DNA from: Thioalkalivibrio sulfidiphilus
GTDB taxonomy: Bacteria > Pseudomonadota > Gammaproteobacteria > Ectothiorhodospirales > Ectothiorhodospiraceae
Assembly (NCBI RefSeq): GCF_000377945.1
Contig: NZ_KB898933.1
Span: forward strand, 7,482-71,481
Length of the DNA: 64,000 nt
Reading direction: 5' to 3'
Of this stretch, positions 1-10,109 are shown piece after piece; position 1 is the first letter of the stretch, and each line of letters begins with the position of its first letter. Under the pieces are notes generated by a model. It did not search any database. It worked only from the letters and a program-made list of their open reading frames with translations, and had not been told where the DNA came from. The position numbers and the translations under genes are program-made.

Positions 1-153
1 GTCAGTTGTCAGTTGTCAGTTGTCAGTTGTCAGTTGTCAGTTGTCAGTTGTCAGTTGTCAGTTGTCAGTTGTCAGTTGTCAGTTGTCAGTTGTCAAAAGA
101 GCATGGACCAGGTCATGTTCATGTCAAGGTTTTTGACCACTGACCACTGACAA
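1..153. repeat. Heptamer array GTCAGTT x13 with degenerate inverted arm
   Basis: Thirteen perfect tandem copies of GTCAGTT fill bases 1-91, and the array probably continues beyond the left edge. A short degenerate inverted arm with the units TGACCAC and TGACCAC follows at 133-153, just before the terminator of the LysM lipoprotein gene. The 7-bp period gives an open frame that repeats every 21 bases, but no gene is called from it. It is the longest array in the window. Confidence 0.95.
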
Positions 154-165
154 GGGACAAAAAAC

Positions 166-195
166 AAAAAGGCCCGCACAGGGCGGGCCTTTTTG
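166..195. terminator. Bidirectional rho-independent terminator
   Basis: A 7-bp GC stem (GGCCCGC at 171-177 pairing with GCGGGCC at 183-189) is flanked by a run of A on the left and a run of T on the right. It can therefore terminate transcription from either side. It lies 20 bases beyond the stop codon of the minus-strand LysM lipoprotein gene. Confidence 0.85.
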
Positions 196-214
196 TGCAT
201 CAGGTGACGCCAGA

Positions 215-694
215 TCAGCGCATGGGGCGCAGGCCGTACTGATCCAGGTAACGCAGGTCGGAACTCTCGACGCGACCCAGTTCCCAAGCACCACGGGTAC
301 GGGCGTGGTTCACGGCCGCATCCACATCAGCACTGGAGGGGTTGAGCTGCACCGTCAGGCGCTGACCGGGGAAAATCAGGTCGGCGTCGCGGATCTGGGA
401 GGCGTTGGCCCTGTAGATCAGCGGCCACTGGTACGGGTTGCCGTACACGGAGCTGCGACCGGAGATCTTCCACAGGCTGTCACCGCGCACCACCTCGTAG
501 GTCATGGTGGTGGGCGCAGCCGGCGGCGGCGGAGCCGGGGCCGGGGCCGGCGCGGCACGGGGGGCCGGAGCAGGTGCCGGGGCCGGGGCCGGGGCCGGTT
601 CGGGTTCCGGGGCCGGCTGGGTGGAGGCACATCCGACGGTCAGCCCAAGGGCAATGGCGCCGGCAAGGACAAGCCGCAGCTGTTTCGTATTCAT
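215..694 (-). CDS. LysM-domain lipoprotein with Ala-Pro linker
   Basis: Predicted envelope lipoprotein of 159 residues that would bind peptidoglycan. The start is the ATG at 694: GGAGC lies upstream, and translation opens with MNTKQLRLVLAGA, a lipoprotein signal ending in the lipobox GLTVGC. After the lipidated Cys (about residue 22) comes a linker of roughly 40 residues made almost only of Ala-Pro and Glu-Pro. A LysM domain follows at about 65-115, with the motif YEVVRGDSLWKIS and ending PGQRLTV. The linker should span the periplasm between membrane and cell wall. The adjacent gene on the same strand is also a lipoprotein. The specific role is unknown. Confidence 0.85.
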   Translation of the reverse strand: MNTKQLRLVLAGAIALGLTVGCASTQPAPEPEPAPAPAPAPAPAPRAAPAPAPAPPPPAAPTTMTYEVVRGDSLWKISGRSSVYGNPYQWPLIYRANASQIRDADLIFPGQRLTVQLNPSSADVDAAVNHARTRGAWELGRVESSDLRYLDQYGLRPMR

Positions 695-913
695 GTCTAA
701 AGCTCCTGATTTTTGGGAATTCTTTGAGCGGGCATACAACACGGCACTACGTGTGACCAAGCTACCACCGTGAAACTTGAGGCGTCAAGAAGAAGCAGAG
801 ACGCACGTCACGGAACGGCTTATCGAGACGATGATTGGTAGAGGCAGAATATTGAGCGGTGAGAAATTCCGATGCAGTGCCCTGCACAGATCCGATGTGC
901 CCAGGGGATCAGA

Positions 914-1219
914 TCAGGGGATCGCGTCCAGCGCTTCCTGGCGCGCCTTCAGGGCCTCGTTGCGGGCCTGCGCGGCCTTGTCACGGGCAGCCCGGTATTC
1001 TCCCGCCTGCAACAGGGTCTCGGCGGACTCGAGCAGGCTGCGGGCAGTCTCGTAGGAGGGTGCGGCGCGCTGGGGGGCGCCCACCTGCTCCGCCGCCCGT
1101 AGGGCCTGACGCGCGTCACTCATCTCCTGGACAGGGGCGGTGGCGGCACATCCGGCGAAGGCGAGCACCGACAGGTATAATGCGATCACAAGCGCGGTGC
1201 GCAGTCGTTGACTCCACAT
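914..1219 (-). CDS. DUF4398-type lipoprotein
   Basis: Small predicted outer-membrane lipoprotein of 101 residues. The chosen ATG at 1219 gives a clean signal peptide (MWSQRLRTALVIALYL...) with lipobox LAFAGC. The longer frame would add 20 hydrophilic residues in front of it. The mature part is a predicted helical segment rich in Ala, Arg and Glu (ARQALRAAEQ, ARDKAAQARNEALKAR), typical of DUF4398 proteins that are often found beside OmpA or LysM proteins. It lies upstream of the LysM lipoprotein on the same strand with a 219-bp gap. Function is not known. Confidence 0.7.
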   Translation of the reverse strand: MWSQRLRTALVIALYLSVLAFAGCAATAPVQEMSDARQALRAAEQVGAPQRAAPSYETARSLLESAETLLQAGEYRAARDKAAQARNEALKARQEALDAIP

Positions 1220-1347
1220 GGGGCAGGATTCGGGCGTAAAAGGCGGGCTGGGACTAAGGTTGGTTCCCGACGCTATCACCCACCCCCCATGCCGTCAAGA
1301 CACGCCCCAGGTACCAACCTGATTCACCGAGAGCAAAAGGCAGCCCG

Positions 1348-2667
<1,320 letters not shown>

Positions 2668-2679
<12 letters not shown>

Positions 2680-2741
2680 GAAGTGAGAAGTGAGAAGTGG
2701 GACTTAACTTCGCACTTCCAAATTCACACTTCCCACTTCAC
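2668..2741. repeat. Inverted heptamer element, AGTGAGA family
   Basis: The left arm (about 2668-2710) carries AGTGAGA units ending in AGTGGGA. The right arm (2711-2741), read on the minus strand, gives the units AGTGGGA, AGTGTGA, ATTTGGA and AGTGCGA. The arms are imperfectly complementary and can form a long hairpin between the convergent DUF2069 and hda genes. Both stop codons are inside it, as are the last 11 sense codons of hda. Related unit orders recur at 14544-14657 and 26068-26167. Confidence 0.9.
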
Positions 2742-3438
2742 CCCCCTCCCCCAGCACCGCCCGGGCGAACGGCAGGGTCACCCGGCGCTGATCCCGCAGG
2801 GACGCCTGTTCCAGACGCTCCAGCTGCACCATGAGCGTGGCGAGATCACGGGCGCAGGTGCGCAGCAGAAACTCCCCCACATCCTCGGGCAGATCGAAGC
2901 CGCGGCGGCGGGCGCGTTCCACGAGCACGGCACGCTTGCCGGCATCATCCAGGGGCTGTAGCTGGAACACCGGCCCCCAGACCAGGCGTGAGCCCAGGTC
3001 AGGCAGTGCTGCCGACAGGGCCCGCGGGGCATGGGTATCGGCAAGCACCAGCCGGGTATCGCGGCACCTCGAGGCGTTGATGAGGTTGAACAGGCCCGTC
3101 TCCGTCTCCACACACCCGACCAGTGCACTGATGCCATCCAGGCAGACCAGATCCAGCTGTTCCAGGCCTTCCAGGGCGTGTGCACCGCCCTGGCGCAGCA
3201 GGAAGGCAGGGAGGTAGGCGGCGCGGCGACCCCACAGGGAGGCCTCGTGACAGGCGGCCTGCAGCAGGTGGGTCTTGCCGCTGCCGGGCTCGCCGTAGAG
3301 ATAGAGCTGGCGTTCCCCCTCGCCCCGGGCCAGGGCGCGCAGGCTGTCCACGGCCAGGCCGTTGGCACCTGCATGGAACGCATCGAAATCGGACCCGTCC
3401 GGCAGGGTCACGTCCAGGGTCAGCTGGCGCGCCTGCAT
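2704..3438 (-). CDS. hda: DnaA regulatory inactivator Hda
   Basis: AAA+ protein that, bound to the sliding clamp, stimulates hydrolysis of DnaA-bound ATP and so prevents re-initiation of replication. The start at 3438 places the clamp-binding motif RQLTLDV at residues 4-10, as in other Hda proteins. The longer frame has no family support. Walker A is GEPGSGKTHLL and Walker B lies in LDLVCLDGI. The normal family end (TLPFARAVL) is followed by a short tail, whose last 11 residues EVGSVNLEVRS are encoded by the AGTGAGA-family repeat. The start codon lies one base after the stop of a small coupled ORF. Confidence 0.93.
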   Translation of the reverse strand: MQARQLTLDVTLPDGSDFDAFHAGANGLAVDSLRALARGEGERQLYLYGEPGSGKTHLLQAACHEASLWGRRAAYLPAFLLRQGGAHALEGLEQLDLVCLDGISALVGCVETETGLFNLINASRCRDTRLVLADTHAPRALSAALPDLGSRLVWGPVFQLQPLDDAGKRAVLVERARRRGFDLPEDVGEFLLRTCARDLATLMVQLERLEQASLRDQRRVTLPFARAVLGEGGEVGSVNLEVRS

Positions 3439-3439
3439 G

Positions 3440-3580
3440 TCAGCCCCCGGGCTTGGCCGAATCGCCCGCATAGAGTGCGCTGCCCCGGTAGTCCGCATGG
3501 GCGTGGCGCACCAGCACCGCCAGTACCGCGGCCGCAGGCAGGGTCAGCCGCTGGCTTGCGGCACCGGGCTGTGTGTTCAT
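3440..3580 (-). CDS. Small ORF coupled between pgsA-like and hda
   Basis: Candidate 46-residue protein (begins MNTQPGAASQRLTLPAAAVL, ends SAKPGG). The case rests on spacing: its ATG overlaps the pgsA stop as ATGA, and its TGA is one base before the hda ATG. It thus fills the gap exactly and keeps the DUF2066-pgsA-hda chain translationally coupled. A short hydrophobic stretch is present at 13-23. RHAHAD followed by a D-S-x-x-P-x-G pattern faintly recalls the start of SixA-type histidine phosphatases, but that is too weak to assign. It could also be just a coupling leader. Confidence 0.4.
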   Translation of the reverse strand: MNTQPGAASQRLTLPAAAVLAVLVRHAHADYRGSALYAGDSAKPGG

Positions 3581-4134
3581 ACGCCGGGCTGCCGGGCGGC
3601 CAGGGCGCGCCGGGACCAGCCCACCACGTAGGCCACGCCGCTGGAGACGGTGGTCACCAGGACGATGCCCACCAAGGCATCCAGGTAGAGCTGGGGCAGG
3701 GAAATGACCCCGGCGTTGACCAGCACGGACAGCACCAGCACGATCTGGAAGAAGGTGTTGAGCTTGCTGATGAGCAGGGGCTGCATTTCCAGGCTGCGGG
3801 TCACCGCCCGGTAGGCCAGGGCCCCGAGGATGATCACCACGTCGCGGGCCACCACCAGCACCATGAGCCACCAGGGGATCAGGCCCACCCAGGCCACGGT
3901 GAAATAGGTGCCCATCATGAGCACCTTGTCCGCCAGGGGGTCCAGATAGCCGCCCAGCCGGGTGTGCCAGCCGTTGCGGCGCACCAGCCAGCCGTCCAGG
4001 CCGTCGGAGATACCGGCCAGCAGCAGGAGCGCCAGCACCCAGCCGTAATGCCCATTCAGCAGCGCGAGCACGATGGGCAGCGTCAGCAACAGACGCAGCA
4101 CCGTGATCGCATTGGGCAGTTGGCGCAAACTCAC
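3577..4134 (-). CDS. CDP-alcohol phosphatidyltransferase (PgsA-like)
   Basis: Inner-membrane enzyme of 185 residues with about five or six hydrophobic segments. It carries the CDP-alcohol phosphotransferase motif at residues 45-71 (SDGLDGWLVRR, then LGGYLDPLADK), whose Asp residues bind the metal and CDP. The family transfers a phosphatidyl group from CDP-diacylglycerol to an alcohol, for example glycerol-3-phosphate. In this genomic position (between DUF2066 and hda) it may be a PgsA paralogue rather than the housekeeping enzyme, so no symbol is given. It overlaps both neighbours by ATGA. Confidence 0.8.
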   Translation of the reverse strand: MSLRQLPNAITVLRLLLTLPIVLALLNGHYGWVLALLLLAGISDGLDGWLVRRNGWHTRLGGYLDPLADKVLMMGTYFTVAWVGLIPWWLMVLVVARDVVIILGALAYRAVTRSLEMQPLLISKLNTFFQIVLVLSVLVNAGVISLPQLYLDALVGIVLVTTVSSGVAYVVGWSRRALAARQPGV

Positions 4135-5219
4135 CGGGACAGACGCAGGCTGACGCTGCTCATGTGCTGTTCATGGAAGGGCAGATCGGCGGCCGTTTCG
4201 GCGGGTGCCAACACCCGGCCCAGACGCACGCCCCGCTCCAGGTCCCGAGGGCTGCCGCGCAGCCGGGTGATAAACACCGCCTGACCGGCCTCGAGTCGGT
4301 GGGGTCGGATCTCCGCCACCACGCTCAGTTCCGCCAGGTACTGACGCACCGCCTGAAACTCAGCGAGGCTGTTCACGCCATCGACTGTCACCAGCACGTG
4401 ATCCTCGCTGGCCAGCAGCCCGGCGATGGCCAGGCGCCGACCCAGGGCGTCGGCGACACGCTGCAGTCCCTCGTCCAGGGCGGCCTCCAGGGTGTCTGCC
4501 TCGACCGTGAAATCCTCCTGCTGCTCCTGGCCCATGAGCCGCCAGCGTCCGCTCCACAGGCCGCCACGGCGCTGCACATGGGCGGCCAGCACGAAGCGGC
4601 TGGCATAGCGGCCCGAGGCCTGGAGCACCGGTTCGTGGAAACCACCGGCCAGGTCTGCGTAACTCACCGCTGCCTGGTCCTGAAGATCCATGACGGGGAA
4701 TACCAGGCGCAGGCCGCGATCCCGTGCCACCCCTGTCAGGATCTGCTGCAATGGCCTACCCTCTTCGCCGCCCAGCACGACGCGACGACCCTCGTCCACG
4801 GTCGCCAGCCAGAGCAGCACGGAGGGACGATCAGCACCCCATACGGGCAGCCCGCGCTCGGCCAGCTGGCGCTCCAGGGCCGCGACGTCGAACAACACCT
4901 CCAGGCCCGGCTGATTCTCACCCAGGTCCACGTAGCGGAAACGCTGCACATAACGGGAGGCCGCGGCACGTATGTCGGCCAGGCGGGGGTCGGCGAGTAC
5001 CTGCCGATCACCGGAGAGCTTCAGTAGGACCCGATCAAGAGCGGCCTCGAATCCCGCCTGCCGAGCGGGTCGGTCCCGGTCCGGCACGGGCACAGTGGCT
5101 TCGTGCAGCCCGCTACCGGCGGCCTGGGCCACGCCGCCGGCAACGGCCAGCCAGGCCCACGCCAGAACCAGGATCAGGGCAAGAATCGGCAGACGACGCG
5201 GCAAGAGTCGCAAGTTCAT
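4131..5219 (-). CDS. DUF2066 secreted protein
   Basis: Protein of 362 residues with an N-terminal signal sequence (MNLRLLPRRLPILALILVLA... cut near AQAAG). The mature part matches DUF2066 proteins (TVPVPDRDRPARQAGFEAALDRVLLKLSGD), which sit between purM and hda in many gammaproteobacteria. Probable periplasmic protein of unknown role. It is divergent from purM and begins a coupled run with the PgsA-like gene, the small ORF and hda. Confidence 0.82.
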   Translation of the reverse strand: MNLRLLPRRLPILALILVLAWAWLAVAGGVAQAAGSGLHEATVPVPDRDRPARQAGFEAALDRVLLKLSGDRQVLADPRLADIRAAASRYVQRFRYVDLGENQPGLEVLFDVAALERQLAERGLPVWGADRPSVLLWLATVDEGRRVVLGGEEGRPLQQILTGVARDRGLRLVFPVMDLQDQAAVSYADLAGGFHEPVLQASGRYASRFVLAAHVQRRGGLWSGRWRLMGQEQQEDFTVEADTLEAALDEGLQRVADALGRRLAIAGLLASEDHVLVTVDGVNSLAEFQAVRQYLAELSVVAEIRPHRLEAGQAVFITRLRGSPRDLERGVRLGRVLAPAETAADLPFHEQHMSSVSLRLSR

Positions 5220-5362
5220 GGGAGAGACGGCGTTTTCGCTTGGATTGAGAGTCCGCTAACATATCACAGTTGACCCTGACGTGAGCCCGACTGACCGCAC
5301 CGCTTTACACCCCCTCACGGCCTCCTTAACATCGTTTGCCCCCCAACCCCAGGGACCCGTTC

Positions 5363-6433
5363 ATGCCCCATTCCGACCCCAGCTCCAAGGACACGACACC
5401 CGGCCTGCGCTACCGCGACGCGGGGGTCGACATCGACGCCGGCAATGCGCTGGTGGAGCGCATCAAGCCCCACGCCCGACGCACCCATCGCCCCGGCGTG
5501 CTGGCGGGCCTCGGCGGCTTCGGCGCCCTGTTCGAACTGCCCGTGGGCAGATTCAAGGAACCGGTCCTGGTCTCCGGCACCGACGGCGTGGGCACCAAGC
5601 TGCGCTTGGCCATGCAACTCAAGCGCCACGACACCATCGGCATCGACCTGGTGGCCATGTGCGTGAACGACGTGGTGGTGCAGGGGGCGGAGCCGCTGTT
5701 CTTCCTGGATTACTACGCCACCGGCCGGCTGGACGTGGACGTGGCCGCCGACGTGGTCAAGGGCATCGCCGACGGCTGCGAGCTGGCCGGCTGTGCCCTG
5801 GTGGGCGGCGAGACCGCCGAGATGCCCGGCATGTATGCCGAGGGCGACTACGACCTGGCCGGTTTCACCGTGGGCATCGTGGAGAAGTCCCGGATCCTGG
5901 ACGGCCGCCTGGTGCGCGAAGGCGACGTGATGCTGGGCCTGGCCTCCTCCGGCCCCCACTCCAACGGGTACTCCCTGATCCGCAAGGTCCTGGAGGTCAG
6001 CCAGGCGGACCTGGACCAGCCCTGCGGCGACACCAGCCTGGGCGAGGCCCTGCTGGCCCCCACCCGCATCTACGTGCGCCCACTGCTGGCCCTGATGCAG
6101 AAGCAGCCGGTGCACGCCCTGGCCCACATCACCGGCGGCGGCCTGCTGGAAAACATCCCCCGGGTCCTGCCGCCCGGCACCTGCGCCCGGCTGGACCCCA
6201 ACGCCTGGACCCGACCGCCGGTGTTCAACTGGCTGCAGGAGGCCGGCCAGGTGCAGCCCCGGGAAATGCTGCGCACCTTCAACTGCGGCATCGGCATGGT
6301 GGTGATCCTGCCCGCCGAGGGCGTGGACAGCGCCCGCGCCCACCTGACCGAGGCCGGCATCGAGTCCTGGGTCCTGGGGCAGATCGGCGCCAGCGAGCAC
6401 GTGCCGCCCCATGTGGAACTGATCACTGAATGA
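5363..6433 (+). CDS. purM: Phosphoribosylformylglycinamidine cyclo-ligase
   Basis: AIR synthetase, fifth step of purine synthesis: converts FGAM to aminoimidazole ribotide with ATP. Protein of 356 residues from the ATG at 5363, which has AGGGA upstream; nine extra in-frame residues before it lack family support. Recognisable blocks are [14 protein letters not shown] at the N-terminus, [33 protein letters not shown] and [16 protein letters not shown], the last being the glycine-rich nucleotide-binding segment. The stop overlaps the purN start as ATGA, so the two purine genes are coupled. Confidence 0.97.
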   Translation: MPHSDPSSKDTTPGLRYRDAGVDIDAGNALVERIKPHARRTHRPGVLAGLGGFGALFELPVGRFKEPVLVSGTDGVGTKLRLAMQLKRHDTIGIDLVAMCVNDVVVQGAEPLFFLDYYATGRLDVDVAADVVKGIADGCELAGCALVGGETAEMPGMYAEGDYDLAGFTVGIVEKSRILDGRLVREGDVMLGLASSGPHSNGYSLIRKVLEVSQADLDQPCGDTSLGEALLAPTRIYVRPLLALMQKQPVHALAHITGGGLLENIPRVLPPGTCARLDPNAWTRPPVFNWLQEAGQVQPREMLRTFNCGIGMVVILPAEGVDSARAHLTEAGIESWVLGQIGASEHVPPHVELITE

Positions 6434-7101
6434 CCCTGCCGGAACCGATGCCGGTGGTGGTGCTCATCTCCGGCACCGGCACCAACCTGCAGGCATTGAT
6501 CGACGCCATCGCCGCCGGCGAGGTGCGGGCGCGCATCGCGGCGGTGATCAGCAACCGCCCCGGCGCCGGTGGCCTGGAACGGGCCCGGCGGGCGGGCATC
6601 CCCACCCACGTGCTGGACCACACCGGTTACCCGGACCGGGCCGCCTTCGACGCCGCCCTGGCAGCCGCCATCGACCGCTATCAACCCGGCCTGGTGGTAC
6701 TGGCCGGCTTCATGCGCATCCTCACCCCCGGCTTCGTGGAGCACTATGCCGGACGCATGATCAACATCCACCCTTCCCTGCTGCCGGACTTCCGCGGCCT
6801 CAACACCCATGAACGGGCCCTGCGCGCCGGGGTCAAAGAACATGGCGCCAGCGTCCACTTCGTCAACAACGAGCTGGACGGCGGCCCCGTGATCATGCAG
6901 GCCCGGGTTCCGGTCAGGTCCGACGACACCCCCCAGACCTTGGCCGCACGGGTCCAACAGCGGGAACACCGCCTCTATCCCCGGGTGGTGGGTCTACTGG
7001 CCGATGGCCTCCTGAAACTCCAGGGCGGTGAGGTATGGTTCGACGGTACGCCGCTGGACGCCCCCCTGGACCTGGACGCGCAGGCATCCGCAGAGGATTG
7101 A
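6430..7101 (+). CDS. purN: Phosphoribosylglycinamide formyltransferase
   Basis: GAR transformylase, third step of purine synthesis, using 10-formyltetrahydrofolate. Protein of 223 residues. It has [18 protein letters not shown] for the phosphate loop, [22 protein letters not shown] with the catalytic His, and [15 protein letters not shown] with the catalytic Asp. The ATG overlaps the purM stop. A DUF3108 gene follows after five bases, which is the usual gammaproteobacterial order. Confidence 0.97.
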   Translation: MTLPEPMPVVVLISGTGTNLQALIDAIAAGEVRARIAAVISNRPGAGGLERARRAGIPTHVLDHTGYPDRAAFDAALAAAIDRYQPGLVVLAGFMRILTPGFVEHYAGRMINIHPSLLPDFRGLNTHERALRAGVKEHGASVHFVNNELDGGPVIMQARVPVRSDDTPQTLAARVQQREHRLYPRVVGLLADGLLKLQGGEVWFDGTPLDAPLDLDAQASAED

Positions 7102-7106
7102 TCAAC

Positions 7107-7823
7107 ATGGCATGGAACACCCTCAGCACCCGGCTCGCACTGCTCATCCTGCTGCTCGGCGCCGGCCCCCCGGCCCTGGCGATGCCCCCGGCCCATACCG
7201 CCTTCTACGAGGCCGTCGCCTACGGCAACACCCTCAAGACCCGCAGCACCGTGAACTACGAACCCGGGCTGGTGCGCATGAGCCTGGACGCCCGGATCGT
7301 GGGTTTCCTGCGCATCCTGGGGCGCTTCGAGATGTCCCGGGAAAGCATCCTCAGCAACAGCCCCGAAGGCCTGCGCCTGCTGGAAAGCCATCACAGCGAG
7401 ACCCAGCCCCGGCGCAGCCGCGAGGTGCACACCCGCTTTGACTGGGACGCGCACCTCGCGCGGGGCACCCAGGACGGCAAGCCCTTCGAGATCGAGGTGC
7501 AGGACGGTACCCTGGACTACCTCTCCGTGCTGATGATGCTCATGCAGGAACTGCGCACCGGCAATGTCGAGGCCCGTGAAACCGTGGAAGTGGTGGAGCG
7601 CCATCGCCTGCGCACCTACACCCTGATCCGGGAAGGCAACGAGCGGCTGCAGACAGACCTCGGCCGCCTGGACACGGTGAAGATCACCCGCCGGGACGAG
7701 GAGCGGGGTATCGCCCTCAGTGCCTGGTTTGCCCCTGAACTGCACTACATCCCGGTACGCTTCGACTACGAGGCCGACGGGCGCATCTACGCCCTGAGAA
7801 TCACCGGGGTGGAGTGGCATTGA
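7107..7823 (+). CDS. DUF3108 periplasmic protein
   Basis: Protein of 238 residues. The start at 7107 gives a signal peptide (MAWNTLSTRLALLILLLGAG, cut near ALAMP). The mature domain matches DUF3108 proteins found after purMN, with the blocks YEPGLVRMSLDARIVGF and VRFDYEADGRIYALRITGVEW. These are beta-rich periplasmic proteins of unknown function. It is spaced five bases from purN, so it is probably the last gene of the purMN operon. A repeat element follows directly. Confidence 0.82.
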   Translation: MAWNTLSTRLALLILLLGAGPPALAMPPAHTAFYEAVAYGNTLKTRSTVNYEPGLVRMSLDARIVGFLRILGRFEMSRESILSNSPEGLRLLESHHSETQPRRSREVHTRFDWDAHLARGTQDGKPFEIEVQDGTLDYLSVLMMLMQELRTGNVEARETVEVVERHRLRTYTLIREGNERLQTDLGRLDTVKITRRDEERGIALSAWFAPELHYIPVRFDYEADGRIYALRITGVEWH

Positions 7824-7830
7824 GCTTTGC

Positions 7831-7893
7831 GTGAGGGGTCAGGCGTCAGGCGTGGATGCTTGTACGCCTATCCCCTGCCCCTTCACGCCTCAC
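7831..7893. repeat. Inverted heptamer element, GTCAGGC family
   Basis: The left arm reads GTGAGGG, GTCAGGC, GTCAGGC, GTGGATG. The right arm, read on the minus strand, gives GTGAGGC, GTGAAGG, GGCAGGG. It lies in the 126-bp gap between two plus-strand genes and could form a hairpin that separates the purMN operon from the flavoprotein gene. Confidence 0.75.
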
Positions 7894-7949
7894 CTGGCGA
7901 AACACCTCTGATCAACCCGAATCACACACCCAAACACCGGTAACACACC

Positions 7950-9359
7950 ATGAGCGAACACTTCGACCTGGCCGTGATCGGCTCCGGACCGGGCGGCTAT
8001 CGCGCCGCGATCCTCGGCGCCCTGCGCGGGCTCAACGTGGCCATCATCGAGAAGGCCGACTGGGGCGGCTGCTGCCTCAACCGGGGCTGCGTGCCCAAGA
8101 AGGACTGGTACCACACCGCGAAACTCATCGCCGCCCAGCGCCACTTCGCCGGGCGCGGCATCGAGGGCACGCTCACTGCGTCCATGGACAGCGCCTGGGA
8201 ACACCAGGAGACCGTGGTGGCCAGCGTGCAGCAGAGCTACGTGGACTACATGAAGCACCTGAAGATCAGCGCGCTGCAGGGCGCAGCCCGCTTCAAGGAC
8301 ACCCATACGCTCGAGATCACCGCCAGCGACGGCAGCACGCAGCTCATCCAGGCGAAGCACAGCATCATCGCCACCGGCGCCACCGCCTTCGTGCCGGCCC
8401 CCTTCGAGGCCGTGGACGGCAAGGTGCTGACCAGTGACATGCTGTTCGACAGTCCGCCGCCGAAGGGCAAGCGCGTGGCGGTGATCGGCAACGGCGTGGT
8501 GGCCACGGAGTTCGCCTTCATCTTCGCCATGCTGGGCAAGGAGGTGGTGTGGCTGTCGCGCTCCGCCGCCCTGCGCAAGATCCCCTTCAGCCCCCAGGCC
8601 ATGGGCGCGTTGAAGACCGCCTTCAAGGAACACGGCATCGAGCACCGCCAGGACGTGGGCTTTGAGTCGGTGGACACCGCCGGTGACGGCGTGGTGATCA
8701 CCCTCAAGGACGGCGAAAAGATCCAGGTGGACTGGGTGTGTCTCGGCACCGGCCGCACGCCCCACACCGAGGACCTGGGCCTGGAGGCCGTAGGCGTGAA
8801 GCTGGACCGCGACGGCTTCGTCAAACGCAACGACTTCCTGCAGACCGATGCCGCGAACATCTACGCCATCGGCGACGTGGCCAGTCCCTGGATGACCGCC
8901 AACCACGCCCTGTCGGACGCCACCGTGGCCGTGGACAACCTCATCAACGGCAACACCCGCAAGCAGGACGGCCTGCAGGTGCCCATCGTCATCTACAGCG
9001 CCATCGAGATGGCGCGCCTGGGCATGGACGAGGACATGGCCGAGGACGAGGAGCTGGAACCGGCGGTGGGCTTCGCCGCCTTCGAGACCTCCCCCTGCGC
9101 CCTGGGCCAGGACGACACCGCCGGCTTCGTGCGCCTGATCGGCGACATGGATTCCGGCGCCCTGCTGGGCGGTGAGATCGTGGGTGGCGAGGCGGGCGAA
9201 CTGATCCACCTGCTGTCGCTCGCGCCTAACCGGGAGACGGCGCTCAGCTGGATCGCCAAAGGCGTGTTCAACCACCCGGCCCGGGCGGAAGAGGTCCTCA
9301 ATGCCACCGAGACCCTGGCGAGCAAGTGGGGGCTTGCGGATCAGGTGTTCGACGCCTGA
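7950..9359 (+). CDS. Dihydrolipoamide dehydrogenase-like flavoprotein disulfide reductase
   Basis: Protein of 469 residues of the class I pyridine nucleotide-disulfide oxidoreductase family. FAD is bound by VIGSGPGGYRAAI at the N-terminus. The redox pair is GGCCLNRGCVPKK (C-x4-C, near residues 44-49). VAVIGNGVVATEFAF binds NAD(P)H, and IYAIGDV closes the FAD site. The C-terminal NHPARAEE retains the catalytic His and Glu of the HAHPT-SE motif, although the surrounding sequence differs from true Lpd. No E2 or E3-complex gene is near, so the substrate may not be lipoamide; sulfur oxidisers carry several such paralogues. No gene symbol is given for that reason. Confidence 0.82.
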   Translation: MSEHFDLAVIGSGPGGYRAAILGALRGLNVAIIEKADWGGCCLNRGCVPKKDWYHTAKLIAAQRHFAGRGIEGTLTASMDSAWEHQETVVASVQQSYVDYMKHLKISALQGAARFKDTHTLEITASDGSTQLIQAKHSIIATGATAFVPAPFEAVDGKVLTSDMLFDSPPPKGKRVAVIGNGVVATEFAFIFAMLGKEVVWLSRSAALRKIPFSPQAMGALKTAFKEHGIEHRQDVGFESVDTAGDGVVITLKDGEKIQVDWVCLGTGRTPHTEDLGLEAVGVKLDRDGFVKRNDFLQTDAANIYAIGDVASPWMTANHALSDATVAVDNLINGNTRKQDGLQVPIVIYSAIEMARLGMDEDMAEDEELEPAVGFAAFETSPCALGQDDTAGFVRLIGDMDSGALLGGEIVGGEAGELIHLLSLAPNRETALSWIAKGVFNHPARAEEVLNATETLASKWGLADQVFDA

Positions 9360-9373
9360 TCGATGAGGCACAC

Positions 9374-9390
9374 GGGGCGCAACGCGCCCC
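9374..9390. terminator. Hairpin between convergent genes
   Basis: A 7-bp stem of only G and C (GGGGCGC pairing with GCGCCCC) with a 3-base loop lies in the 39-bp gap between the flavoprotein gene and the convergent phosphatase gene. There is no T-tract, so intrinsic termination is uncertain. Confidence 0.45.
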
Positions 9391-9398
9391 GGTGATGA

Positions 9399-10109
9399 TC
9401 ACTCCCGCCGGAGGATACGCTCCACCAGCAGATTGCCGAGTCGACCGGAACGGTACTCGCGGTTGATCTTGTCGGCGTCGTAGACCTGTTCCACCCAGGT
9501 GCTGAAGTCCATGGGCGTCTCTGCCGCATCGCGCCGGTACTGCCTGAAGATCTCGTCCAGCACGCCGGTGCGGCCGATGCGCAGATGCCCGTAACGCAGC
9601 CGCAACTGCGCCGCGGCCTCGTCCGCGTCGCGCCCCTCGTGCATGGCCAGATACACCGCCGACATGAGGCCCGCCCGGTCCGCCCCCGACTTGCAGTGCA
9701 TCAGCGCCGGGTAGTTGAGCACCTGAAACATGCGCGCCGCCGCGAGCAGGGTCTCCCTGGGCGGCGCCCGCTTGGAGCTCACGGAAAAATTCACCAGCTC
9801 GATGCCGAAGCGCCGGCAGGCCTCCGCCTCCAGGAGATAGGCACCGGTATCCCCCTCGCCCCGAAGATTGACGATGGTCTTCACGCCGAGATCGGCCATC
9901 TGTTTCACATGGGCCGGCGAAGGCTGCGCGGAACGGTACATGCCCGGCGCCACCTGGTGTCGGTTGCTGTACAGGGCGCGGATGAAGCCGTGATCCACCA
10001 GCAGCAGCTCAAAGCGCCCGAGAAAACGCTGCCAGGGCGTGCGCATGTCTCCCCGGGCCCGGGAGACGACCCGGGCAAGCTTTCTGCCCACGGAATTGAT
10101 GTAGCGCAT
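9399..10109 (-). CDS. Dual-specificity/tyrosine phosphatase-like protein
   Basis: Protein of 236 residues. The start is the ATG at 10109, overlapping the upstream gene's stop as ATGA. The active-site loop LMHCKSGADRAG (about residues 133-144) has the full HCx5R signature with the catalytic Cys and Arg. MYRSAQPSPAHVKQMADLGVKTIVNLRGE is the N-terminal block typical of these small cytoplasmic phosphatases, which in some bacteria act on phosphoinositide-like or phosphoprotein substrates. The substrate here is unknown. It is coupled to an unknown 231-residue protein, which is a candidate partner or target. Confidence 0.8.
   Translation of the reverse strand: MRYINSVGRKLARVVSRARGDMRTPWQRFLGRFELLLVDHGFIRALYSNRHQVAPGMYRSAQPSPAHVKQMADLGVKTIVNLRGEGDTGAYLLEAEACRRFGIELVNFSVSSKRAPPRETLLAAARMFQVLNYPALMHCKSGADRAGLMSAVYLAMHEGRDADEAAAQLRLRYGHLRIGRTGVLDEIFRQYRRDAAETPMDFSTWVEQVYDADKINREYRSGRLGNLLVERILRRE

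Noticed and set aside
1-91. Possible CRISPR or satellite array from tandem GTCAGTT units
   Set aside because: Units are contiguous 7-mers with no spacers and no cas genes; it belongs to the heptamer class.
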